From: Fulverythrobacter ferritrahens
Lineage (GTDB): Bacteria > Pseudomonadota > Alphaproteobacteria > Sphingomonadales > Sphingomonadaceae
DNA length: 64,000 nt
Reading direction: 5' to 3'
Assembly (NCBI RefSeq): GCF_020539485.1
Contig: NZ_JACDXU010000002.1
Span: 744,001-808,000, forward strand
The position numbers were made by a program, and so were the translations under genes. Below the pieces are notes generated by a model. It was given only the letters and a program-made list of their open reading frames with translations. It did no database searches and was not told the origin of the DNA. This document shows positions 8,032-15,577 of the stretch, one piece after another. Numbering within the stretch: the first letter of the stretch is position 1; each line of letters starts with the position of its first letter.

Positions 8032-8237
8032 TAACCAAGAAAAACAATCTAATATGTTGGTATATAAGGATAAATATATTTTTTGTGCGAATATGCCACC
8101 GAATGTTTTGGCGCTGACCAGACCGGAGAGGCATGGCTCGGAACCGCCCTCCGTTGATTTGGAGAGGCAACGTACTGGCTATAGGTCACTCTTCTCGATA
8201 CCCTTGAGCGGCGGGCCGACCTATTGGGGGTATCTGA
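8032..8237. promoter_or_regulatory. Divergent AT-rich promoter region (nuclease / mcrB)
   Basis: The 206-bp gap between the divergent nuclease and mcrB genes contains the most AT-rich stretch of the defence island (about 8040-8090, ending in a run of T before GTGCG). It is the natural place for promoters of both genes. I cannot name exact -35/-10 boxes with confidence. Confidence 0.4.
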
Positions 8238-10400
8238 ATGAACGATTTCCAGCAACAGTACGAGCTCTGGGATCAGTTCCTGGAGATCTGGCCGCGCGAT
8301 CGGCTGCGGACGATGACGCTGGATGAATATAGCCAAGCGGGGTCGAAAGACAGCTTCACCTACTGGATTGAATCTCGCCTCGACAAGATGGGCAGCATCT
8401 GGGGCGGATCAGCGTTCAAATTCGGCGTATTCTCGCGCAAGGACACGGAAGACAAAAAGTCTGATTCCAAACTGAGCTATTCCGACAGCCACGGCTGGCT
8501 TGCTTCTCTCGGGGAGACATCTGACGAAGCCTTCGAAAAAGTTCGTGGCTACATTGCCCAAGTGGCGGATCTGGCAGCCGAAGGTAACTTGGACGGCATT
8601 GAAGCCTTCACGCACCTCGGCGAGGTGCTCAAGTGGAAGATAGCGTTTCATTACCAGGACCGACAGGCGCCGGTGATCGTGGACATCTTCAAGCCGGCGC
8701 CCCTAGCGGTTTTGGTCGGCGGCACCACAAGCCAAGGCATGGCTGCATTGCAGAAGGCTACACTGGCTAAAAGGCCGGAAAATCTTGGTATTCTGGAGTT
8801 CGGACATCAGGTGTGGGAGGCGTGGAGCCAGAAAAATCTGAATATCTGGAAGCTATCACACGGCAACCCACCGAACTTCACGGATCCCGAGCGCCAGCAC
8901 TATCTGGAAGCCCAATTGGCCGTAATGCACCGCGATACAGGTAAGTACCAGGGCAACAAATTTGCTGAAGCGCCGGTAGGCACGCTGTTTTTCCTCTGCC
9001 ACGGCAACAGCCCCCAGCGTATAGGCCAACTGACTTCCGAAGCGATGCCATGCGAAAAAGGGGAAGGCTGGTTGCAGCGCAGCTATCGCGTGCTCAAGCC
9101 TGCACAGCGTACTGACCGCTACACAGCAAATTCGAAGGCATGGTCGCCACAGGGAAATTCGACTTTCTGGCAAGTTGGTGCACACGACCTGCCAGAGTTC
9201 GAATCCACATTTCTCAGGCCATACTTCGACACTGATCTGGCAGAACTGGCCGCTCTGGCCGGTGAACCTATTGAAGAGGCAAATGGTGGAGCCCTGGTCG
9301 TAGCTCCCGCTTCTTCGTCGGCTCCCCCGGCATCTTTAACGGCGCGCGACCCTGTCGCCGCCTGCATCAACCGGATTTATTATGGCCCACCGGGTACGGG
9401 CAAAACCTATACAATGACACGCTTACTCGAACGATTCTACGGCAAGCCTGACCAGGAAAAGCAGGGCGACAATGATGCCCAGCGCTACGTCTTCGTCACT
9501 TTCCACCAGTCATACGGCTATGAAGAGTTCGTCGAGGGGCTGCGGCCCGTGCTTGCGAACAACACCGAGGCGGGCGAGGTTGCCTATGAAATCCGACCCG
9601 GCGCCTTCAAGGAATTGTGCTGCAGGGCGAGGAAGTCCCCTGATCAGCGCTTCGCAATCGTTATCGATGAAATCAATCGCGGCAACATCAGCAAAATCTT
9701 TGGCGAACTGATCACCCTAATCGAGGCTGACAAGCGCGATCCGCTCGACGGTAGCCCCCCTCCTGTCGAAGTCATCCTGGCGTATTCGGGGGAGAAGTTT
9801 TCGGTACCTGCTAATGTAGATATCATCGGCACAATGAATACGGCGGACCGCTCGCTGGCCCTTCTCGACACTGCATTGCGTCGGCGTTTCGACTTTGTGC
9901 CGTTGATGCCCGACACTCGGGCCGAGAAAGATCCCAACGATGCGAACAGCGCGCCTCTGGCAGCCCTGGCTGTCACAACGGACGCTGGCAGGATCAACGT
10001 GCGTCAGCTGCTCGAGCGGATCAACGAGCGCATTGAGGCTCTGTACGATCGCGACCACTGCATCGGTCACGCTTATCTGACCGCACTGGCTGATGTGGAG
10101 GACGGACCGGCGCGCTTTAAAGCACTCGCTGACATCTTCCGCAATCGCATCGTGCCGCTGCTCGAGGAATACTTCTTCGAGGATTGGCGCAAGATCCGGC
10201 TGGTGCTGGGCGACAACCAGAAGCCGGATTTGGCGACGCAGTTCATCGCTGAGAGCGATGCGCACGAACAGGATCTGACCACCCTGTTCGGTAACGATCA
10301 CGGGCTCGACAGTTACGCCACGAAGCGCCGTTACAGCTTGCAAGAAGCGGCATTTTCCATACCCGCCGCCTATATCGGCATCTATAAGATTTCGGCCTGA
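8238..10400 (+). CDS. mcrB: McrB-type GTPase subunit of a type IV restriction system
   Basis: 720-residue AAA+ protein that would hydrolyse GTP and translocate DNA with the McrC nuclease to destroy modified DNA. It has Walker A GPPGTGKT (383-390), FVTFHQSYGYEEFVEGLRPV after it, Walker B AIVIDEINRG (473-482), the McrB signature MNTADRS (533-539) and ALRRRFDF (546-553). The N-terminal 370 residues are not the classic DUF3578 or McrB-N. Residues about 200-330 (GTLFFLCHGNSPQRIGQLTS, GWLQRSYRVL) resemble an EVE/PUA-like base-reading fold, an inference that would set which modification is read. mcrC follows nine bases after its stop. Confidence 0.9.
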   Translation: MNDFQQQYELWDQFLEIWPRDRLRTMTLDEYSQAGSKDSFTYWIESRLDKMGSIWGGSAFKFGVFSRKDTEDKKSDSKLSYSDSHGWLASLGETSDEAFEKVRGYIAQVADLAAEGNLDGIEAFTHLGEVLKWKIAFHYQDRQAPVIVDIFKPAPLAVLVGGTTSQGMAALQKATLAKRPENLGILEFGHQVWEAWSQKNLNIWKLSHGNPPNFTDPERQHYLEAQLAVMHRDTGKYQGNKFAEAPVGTLFFLCHGNSPQRIGQLTSEAMPCEKGEGWLQRSYRVLKPAQRTDRYTANSKAWSPQGNSTFWQVGAHDLPEFESTFLRPYFDTDLAELAALAGEPIEEANGGALVVAPASSSAPPASLTARDPVAACINRIYYGPPGTGKTYTMTRLLERFYGKPDQEKQGDNDAQRYVFVTFHQSYGYEEFVEGLRPVLANNTEAGEVAYEIRPGAFKELCCRARKSPDQRFAIVIDEINRGNISKIFGELITLIEADKRDPLDGSPPPVEVILAYSGEKFSVPANVDIIGTMNTADRSLALLDTALRRRFDFVPLMPDTRAEKDPNDANSAPLAALAVTTDAGRINVRQLLERINERIEALYDRDHCIGHAYLTALADVEDGPARFKALADIFRNRIVPLLEEYFFEDWRKIRLVLGDNQKPDLATQFIAESDAHEQDLTTLFGNDHGLDSYATKRRYSLQEAAFSIPAAYIGIYKISA

Positions 10401-10409
10401 CTGACGCGG

Positions 10410-11753
10410 ATGGCAGGCATCACCATCTATGAATTCGATGCGCTGGTGGAGGCCCGCGACCTGCCCGATGCTGCTGGCCTCCACTCGGTGCCTTCCAGCG
10501 TGTTTGCCTGGCTGGAACAGCAGGCGCTGAGTGCTGCGGAGACTGGCGAAGCGGCGTGGTTGCGGCTGACACAGCGGCGGGGCCGGCGTGCCGTGCAGGT
10601 TAACAGCTTCGTGGGCGTGATCCGAGCACCGGATGGCCATCAGATCGAAGTTCTGCCCAAGGTTGGCAAGGCCATCGGTGGTGGCGATGACGAGGCCCGG
10701 CAACTTCTGATTGAAATGCTGCGGTGTCTGGGCGGCTTCCGTCACATCCAGACCGACAGCGCTCAATTAATGGCCACGCGTATGCCATTGTTGGAGGTGT
10801 TCATCAGTGAGTTCCTGCGCGCTGCCGAACACGTCGTAAAACGCGGTCTGCGCAGTGATTATACCATCCGACAGGACAATGTTTGTGCACTGCGCGGCAA
10901 GCTGCAGATGGCAGCGCATTTGCGACAGAACCTTTGTAGGCGCGATCGCTTCTTTACCGAATTCGACGAGTTTTCCACAAATCGACCGGAAAACCGACTG
11001 TTGCACTCGGCGCTCAGACGCGCCTTGTCGTGGACGGCGTCGCAGACGAACCAGCAACTGGCACGAGAGCTATGCTTCGTATTTTCCGATGTGCCGACGT
11101 CAGATATGCCATCGCTGGACTTTCAGCGAGTGCGTCTGGATCGTGGCATGGCGCATTACGACCATGCTCTGGCGTGGTCGAGGTTGATTCTGGGAGACGA
11201 ATCGCCGCTGACCGGAGCAGGCGGCCACCGTGCGCCATCCTTATTGTTCCCCATGGAAGCGGTGTTCGAAACCTTTGTTGCCAAACATCTCGCCCGGCAA
11301 CTGCTGCCAGCCTTCGCACTGCGCACGCAGGCGCGCAGCTTTTCACTGGTCAGACATCAAGGGCAGGACTGGTTTCGCTTAAAGCCGGATCTGCTTGTCC
11401 AGGATGCGGGAGCGAACCACTTGGTATTGGACACGAAGTGGAAGTTGATCGACAGTCAGAAAACGACTGGCACGGATAAGTATGGGTTGGATCAGGGAGA
11501 TTTCTATCAGTTGCACGCCTACGGTCAGAGTTATCTCGATGGCCATGGTGATGTCGTGTTGATTTATCCCAGAACGGACGCATTCGATCAGGCGCTATCC
11601 GTGTTCGAGTTCCCGAAGGCGGAGGGCTTGCGGCTCTGGGTGTTGCCCTTCTGTTTGCGTGGGCGTGAAATCCTTCTGCCGAAGTGCGGGAGCCTCGATG
11701 AGTTTTTTGTGCCCGGTAAATTGCATCGTAGTGAGCTTATTGCCGTTGTTTGA
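10410..11753 (+). CDS. mcrC: McrC-type nuclease subunit
   Basis: 447 residues; partner of the upstream McrB. The N-terminal region (residues about 60-140) contains NSFVGVIRAPDGHQIEVLPK, typical of McrC. The C-terminal PD-(D/E)xK nuclease has RLKPDLLV (Asp327) followed by LVLDTKWK (Asp341, Lys343) and a downstream DFYQLHAYG helix, matching the catalytic D...DxK set. It starts nine bases after mcrB and is clearly in one transcription unit with it. Intact and of normal length. Confidence 0.9.
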   Translation: MAGITIYEFDALVEARDLPDAAGLHSVPSSVFAWLEQQALSAAETGEAAWLRLTQRRGRRAVQVNSFVGVIRAPDGHQIEVLPKVGKAIGGGDDEARQLLIEMLRCLGGFRHIQTDSAQLMATRMPLLEVFISEFLRAAEHVVKRGLRSDYTIRQDNVCALRGKLQMAAHLRQNLCRRDRFFTEFDEFSTNRPENRLLHSALRRALSWTASQTNQQLARELCFVFSDVPTSDMPSLDFQRVRLDRGMAHYDHALAWSRLILGDESPLTGAGGHRAPSLLFPMEAVFETFVAKHLARQLLPAFALRTQARSFSLVRHQGQDWFRLKPDLLVQDAGANHLVLDTKWKLIDSQKTTGTDKYGLDQGDFYQLHAYGQSYLDGHGDVVLIYPRTDAFDQALSVFEFPKAEGLRLWVLPFCLRGREILLPKCGSLDEFFVPGKLHRSELIAVV

Positions 11754-12068
11754 TAGGGATCCATTGAACCCAATCCCCACGACCCGCCAGTTTTTGATCT
11801 GAACCGATGCAGTGCGCTGGGCTACTCCGAGAGAGTTCGTCAGCAGGCTCCCTCCCGCTCCGCCATATTCTGATCTATTCTAGAACATAAGCTTCTGATT
11901 TTCTTAGAGAATCATAGGGATTTTGCGTTGGCTGGGTCAGGCATAGTCTGCATTTATTCTCGCGCCTCGGGTGCGCCATATGGTCCGAAGTATGGTATGG
12001 GTTCGGCGCAGTATGGAATGGAGCGGCAGATTCTTATGGGCTAAGCTTACGCGCTAAATGGCTGAGCT
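11754..12068. other. Non-coding gap after the defence island
   Basis: No convincing frame on either strand. It holds the first copy of a 35-bp repeat (11969-12003) and, just after it, the partly related words GTATGGTATGG and GTATGGAATGG. No terminator with a T-run was seen after mcrC. Confidence 0.5.
11969..12003 (+). repeat. 35-bp direct repeat, copy A
   Basis: GGGTGCGCCATATGGTC, two variable bases, then AAGTATGGTATGGGTT. Copy B lies at 38760-38794 in the same orientation with 33 of 35 positions identical, 26.8 kb away. It could be an att-type scar, or a conserved sequence trailing integrase genes. No integrase or tRNA gene lies between or beside the copies. Confidence 0.7.
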
Positions 12069-12351
12069 ATGTCCGCAAAACGAGGTTCGCCTAAGGCGCT
12101 TGGCGATGGTAGCAGCGAAAAGACGTTCTCCAGGATAGGATCCCGCCATCACCGAAGAATGCGATCAGTCGCTGGGTAGATCGTGGCGGCGGTTGCTGCG
12201 CAGAATTTACAACGGCCGTACGGTCCCGATCATCGTCGATGGTAAGCCGTTCCTGACTTACAAGGAAGCAAGCCGCTACCTTCTGTCTTTAACGCACGAC
12301 GCGCGAGAGAAGGCCTGCGCGGAAATGAGAAGCAGCGCGGCCGGTGAGTAG
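12069..12351 (+). pseudogene. Small conserved hypothetical, frameshifted
   Basis: One frame from the ATG at 12069 gives MSAKRGSPKALGDGSSEKTF and then leaves the gene. The next frame carries the coherent C-terminal part, SWRRLLRRIYNGRTVPIIVD followed by GKPFLTYKEASRYLLSL, to the TAG at 12349. The shift falls at about 12130-12150. The C-terminal half, with its IYNGRTVPI and LTYKEASRYL motifs, looks like a genuine conserved small protein (about 90 residues if restored). Function unknown. The gene has no other intact neighbour within 300 bp. Confidence 0.5.
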
Positions 12352-12411
12352 GGATACAGGCGTAACTCGCACCCACCCATAAGGGGCGATGGGCGGTTCG
12401 AACCGAGTCGA

Positions 12412-12651
12412 TCACGGATCGCTAGGTCCAGAGGTCAAAGTGGCAGAGATGGTTTCTGCGGCCGCGCTGGCTTCAGCGACGAGCTCGCGCAGGGCCTTCG
12501 CGGTGTCTCGAAGCAAACCGTCGCTGATGGGCCGCTCGCCATTGATGAACCGCCGGATAGCTCGCTCATCTATCCCGAGGCGCCGCGAAAATGCTGTGGT
12601 GCCCCCAAAAAGTTGGACACAATAGGCGAAGTGATCCTGTCGATCTTGCAT
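12412..12651 (-). CDS. Small HTH DNA-binding protein
   Basis: 79 residues from the ATG at 12651 (MQDRQDHFAYCVQLFGGTTA). FSRRLGIDERAIRRFINGER is a clear Cro/XRE-like helix-turn-helix, and the C-terminus is an amphipathic alanine-rich helix (residues about 50-68). The frame can be extended upstream, but that part is low-complexity and overlaps the 13-bp tandem repeats, so the shorter start is preferred. A stand-alone small repressor is likely. Its target is unknown, and the tandem repeats 115 bp upstream are a candidate operator. Confidence 0.65.
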   Translation of the reverse strand: MQDRQDHFAYCVQLFGGTTAFSRRLGIDERAIRRFINGERPISDGLLRDTAKALRELVAEASAAAETISATLTSGPSDP

Positions 12652-12764
12652 CGCGGGGATCATAGCCTGTCCTGCGACTGTGGCAATGCGAGTTGCTCGT
12701 GCAGCTGAAGCAAGACCGATTCCAGCCGTGTTCAGACGAGGGGACGACCGGAAAGTCCGGCATA

Positions 12765-12803
12765 CCAGCCATTCCGGCCAGCCATTCCTGCCAGCCATTC
12801 CGG
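12765..12803 (+). repeat. 13-bp tandem repeat, three units
   Basis: Three head-to-tail copies of CCAGCCATTCCGG; the middle one reads CCAGCCATTCCTG. They lie in the 314-bp non-coding gap between the small HTH gene and the GntR gene, upstream of the HTH start. Iteron-like operator or simple slippage repeat; too few copies to decide. Confidence 0.7.
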
Positions 12804-12965
12804 CGTTGCCGTTTCCCCTCACACGACCCCGCGGCTGCCGGCGAGGTGGTTCTCCTGCAGCACTGGCCTGAGCCGCAGGACTCCATCACATTCAACAGGT
12901 GCCCCAATACAGACCCGCAGACCCATGACGGCGTAGCTGGCGGACAGACCTTAGCTTCGGGCGGT

Positions 12966-13655
12966 TCAGAGCGATTGGGTGTCGAAGTGGAAAGCGCTGT
13001 CGAGGTTCCGCAGGAATTCAAGCCCATTTTCGACATGGGCACGCATGGCCGCCTCGGCGGCATGAGGATCGTTGGCTCTTATCGCTTCCACGATAACACT
13101 GTGATCCGCTGCAGCGGATTTCAGGTGATCTGACTGATAGAAGGTCTCGAAAACTAGATGATGAACAGGCGTATCTAGGCGCTGCACCAAATCGCGGATC
13201 ACCAGATTGCCCGAGCATTCCATGATCATGGCGTGCCAGCGCGCGTTCAGCAGTCCAAAGCTTTCGGGCGTGCCCATTTCCACGCAGCGCTCCATTTCTC
13301 CGGCGATCCCGAATAATTCCTCGCGCTGTTCCTTGTTCGCCTTGCGGGTGAAGTCCGCGGCGCACAGGCCTTCGAGAGCGGCGCGGGCACGATAGATCTG
13401 GCGTACTTCCTCCATGCTCGCACTGCGTACCGAGGCACCGCGAAATTCCTCGATCGTAACGAGGCCTTCGCCTTCCAGCCGCTGCAGGGCTTCGCGAACC
13501 TTGAAACGGCTGCCGCCAGTCTTGCGGATGATGTCCACCTCCACCAGCCGCTGGCCGGGCACGAGTCGGCGGCTGCGGATCTGATTGCGAATCCAGTCGC
13601 CGATCTCGGCAGCGGTCGCGCCTTTCTGCGGAAGCAGGGGTTCGTTTTTCGACAT
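12966..13655 (-). CDS. GntR-family (FCD) transcriptional regulator
   Basis: 229 residues. The N-terminal winged helix (AAEIGDWIRNQIRSRRLVPG, GGSRFKVREALQRLEGEGLV) is followed by an FCD ligand-binding domain with its metal/ligand positions around ALEGLCAADF, NARWHAMIMECSGN and DHSVIVEAI. FadR/VanR-type GntR proteins usually respond to a small organic acid or its CoA-linked product. It is divergent from the catabolic operon starting at 13751 and is its most likely controller. The start at 13655 (MSKNEPLLPQ) is chosen because longer in-frame starts run through the palindromic operator at 13681-13696. Confidence 0.88.
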   Translation of the reverse strand: MSKNEPLLPQKGATAAEIGDWIRNQIRSRRLVPGQRLVEVDIIRKTGGSRFKVREALQRLEGEGLVTIEEFRGASVRSASMEEVRQIYRARAALEGLCAADFTRKANKEQREELFGIAGEMERCVEMGTPESFGLLNARWHAMIMECSGNLVIRDLVQRLDTPVHHLVFETFYQSDHLKSAAADHSVIVEAIRANDPHAAEAAMRAHVENGLEFLRNLDSAFHFDTQSL

Positions 13656-13680
13656 GGATTCAATTTCCGGGAGGACAACA

Positions 13681-13696
13681 AAATTGTCAACAATTT
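13681..13696. promoter_or_regulatory. Palindromic GntR operator
   Basis: AAATTGTCAACAATTT: perfect 7-bp arms around a 2-bp centre, of the ATTGT-N2-ACAAT type bound by FadR-subfamily GntR proteins. It lies 26 bp before the regulator's start and 54 bp before the divergent operon, so one site could control both. A further GTTGTC half-site follows at 13698-13703. Confidence 0.75.
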
Positions 13697-13750
13697 CGTT
13701 GTCCATAATTCGGTTGAACTGCGTGACCGGCTCCGGAAAGGATAAGCCCA

Positions 13751-15532
13751 ATGATAAAGAGGATAGCCTTGAAGTCGGTTTGCCTATGCCTGGCCGCGTC
13801 TCTCGCCGGCCTTGGGCAAGTCGCGTATGCCCAGGCCTATCCCGCCCCGGCCTATCCCGCCCAGGCTTATCCCGATGTGAAACGGACGTCGCTCTATGTT
13901 CCAGTACGGGATGGCACTCGCCTGGCTGTGAACATCTATCGCCCTTCGCGCAGCGGCGCGGTGGAAGCGCAGCCGCTGCCGACCATATTCGTCTTCACGC
14001 CTTACCGCGCCCGTTATCGCGACGAGAAGGGCGCAACCGTCGAGACGGCCCTGTCCGATAGTCTGGCGCTGCGTTCGCTGTTGCAGGCCGGCTACGTAGT
14101 CGCGGTGGCAGACATAAGAGGCAAGGGTGCATCGTTCGGGCACCGCCACGGCTTTCAGGACCGCACCGAGGCCCGGGATGGCTACGATCTGGTCGAATGG
14201 CTTGCCAGCCAACCTTTTTCGAACGGCAAGGTCGGCATGATTGGCTGTTCCTATCTTGGCGGGACGACTTTCCATACTGCAACAACTGCGCCGCCTTCAC
14301 TCAAGGCGGTTTTTATCGGGGCCAGTGATCTCGATAAATATGCCTTCGTCCGCAACGGCGGCATCACTGCGCAGTTCAACACACGCCCGGACGAGGCGCC
14401 CGAAGTGGATCTGGCGAGCGAGCCGGTCGATGCCGATCCGGATGGGACGCAGCTAAAGCAGGCCGTGGCCGAACATGGCGCGAATACGCCGATGGCTCAG
14501 CTGTGGTACTCGATGCCGTTTCGAGACAGCGTTTCGCCGCTGACCGGAAACGATTTCTGGAACGAGGTTGCCGTCTATCGTTACCTCGATGCGATAAAGG
14601 ATGCCGGGATCGCCACCTATTTCTGGGGCAACTGGCAGGATGAACCGACAAGTCAGGTCATCCTCGGTGCTGCCAATCTGGGCGGCAAGTTCCTGGCCGG
14701 ACCGGGCGGACATTGCGCTTCGCCTCAAGGGTTCGATTTTGCCGGGGAAATGGTCCGCTATTTCGACCACTATCTCAAGGGAATCCCGAACGGGATAGAG
14801 GCCGAGCCGCGCGCGACTTACTGGGTTGAGGGGCTGGGCGGCCAGGGCGAGTATGTTCGTTCCGCGCAATTACCGGGGGTGCAGTCCCGGCCACTGGCGT
14901 GGTACTTTGCCGGTGGGCGCAGCGGGACGGCACGCTCGGTCAATGACGGGAGGCTCGCCATCGGTGCCGGCGCGCCGGGCATGGACAGCTTCGCCGTCGA
15001 TTACGATTTGCCGCCTGCAGATTACTTCGCGTTCTGGGCCGGGCCCATGGACCATAAAGGCCTGAGCTACACCAGCGAACCGTTGAAGAAGCCGCTGCCT
15101 TTGGTCGGATTTCCGGTCGCAAGGCTGGCGGTCGCTACGGACAATCCGCAGGCTGATCTGTGGGTCTATCTCGATCTGGTCCAGCCGGACCGGCCGGTGG
15201 AAGTGATTTCTTTCGGCAGGATCAAGCTTGCGCAGCGCAAGCTGGCTCAGGCACCTTATGATACGCTGGGTCAGCCCTGGCATTCCGGCCTTTCGAAAGA
15301 TGCGGAGCCGCCGCAGCCGGGTGCGAGGGTTCCTGTATCGCTCGCCCTGACAGCCATGTCTCGCGTGATCCCTGCGGGGGCGCGGCTGCGCGTGACCATT
15401 GCCGGTGCGGACCCGCGACAGCGAAACATCAAGGACATCGCTCTCGATCCCGCCCCGACGATCAAGGTCTTTTTCGGAGGCGAGGATGGGTCACGGATCG
15501 AACTGCCTCTGGCCGAAGAACTTGAGAAGTGA
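13751..15532 (+). CDS. Secreted CocE/NonD-family acyl esterase (peptidase S15 fold)
   Basis: 593 residues with a signal peptide ending near AYAQA and then three AYPxx repeats. It is an alpha/beta hydrolase of the X-Pro dipeptidyl-peptidase/cocaine-esterase group: the nucleophile elbow GCSYLGG (Ser167), a downstream acid in NWQDEP and a histidine in GPGGHC, followed by the C-terminal jelly-roll domain (PADYFAFWAGPMDH onward). Such enzymes cleave esters or amides of small molecules in the periplasm. It is the first gene of the operon, with GGAAAGGA ahead of the ATG, and 45 bp separate it from the TonB receptor. It probably releases the substrate taken up by the transporters downstream. Confidence 0.88.
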   Translation: MIKRIALKSVCLCLAASLAGLGQVAYAQAYPAPAYPAQAYPDVKRTSLYVPVRDGTRLAVNIYRPSRSGAVEAQPLPTIFVFTPYRARYRDEKGATVETALSDSLALRSLLQAGYVVAVADIRGKGASFGHRHGFQDRTEARDGYDLVEWLASQPFSNGKVGMIGCSYLGGTTFHTATTAPPSLKAVFIGASDLDKYAFVRNGGITAQFNTRPDEAPEVDLASEPVDADPDGTQLKQAVAEHGANTPMAQLWYSMPFRDSVSPLTGNDFWNEVAVYRYLDAIKDAGIATYFWGNWQDEPTSQVILGAANLGGKFLAGPGGHCASPQGFDFAGEMVRYFDHYLKGIPNGIEAEPRATYWVEGLGGQGEYVRSAQLPGVQSRPLAWYFAGGRSGTARSVNDGRLAIGAGAPGMDSFAVDYDLPPADYFAFWAGPMDHKGLSYTSEPLKKPLPLVGFPVARLAVATDNPQADLWVYLDLVQPDRPVEVISFGRIKLAQRKLAQAPYDTLGQPWHSGLSKDAEPPQPGARVPVSLALTAMSRVIPAGARLRVTIAGADPRQRNIKDIALDPAPTIKVFFGGEDGSRIELPLAEELEK

Positions 15533-15577
15533 GGGCGGCAAAAGCTGCCGGGAGTTGGCGAGAGATACTGGGAGGGA

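Noticed and set aside
4859-11753. Direct conflict between McrBC and the Dcm-type methylase
   Set aside because: In a CCWGG site the methylated C follows a C, not a purine, so it would not be a classic McrBC half-site. The true methylation target is unproven.
12765-12803. Possible CRISPR-like repeat
   Set aside because: Units are 13 bp, contiguous and without spacers, and no cas genes are present.
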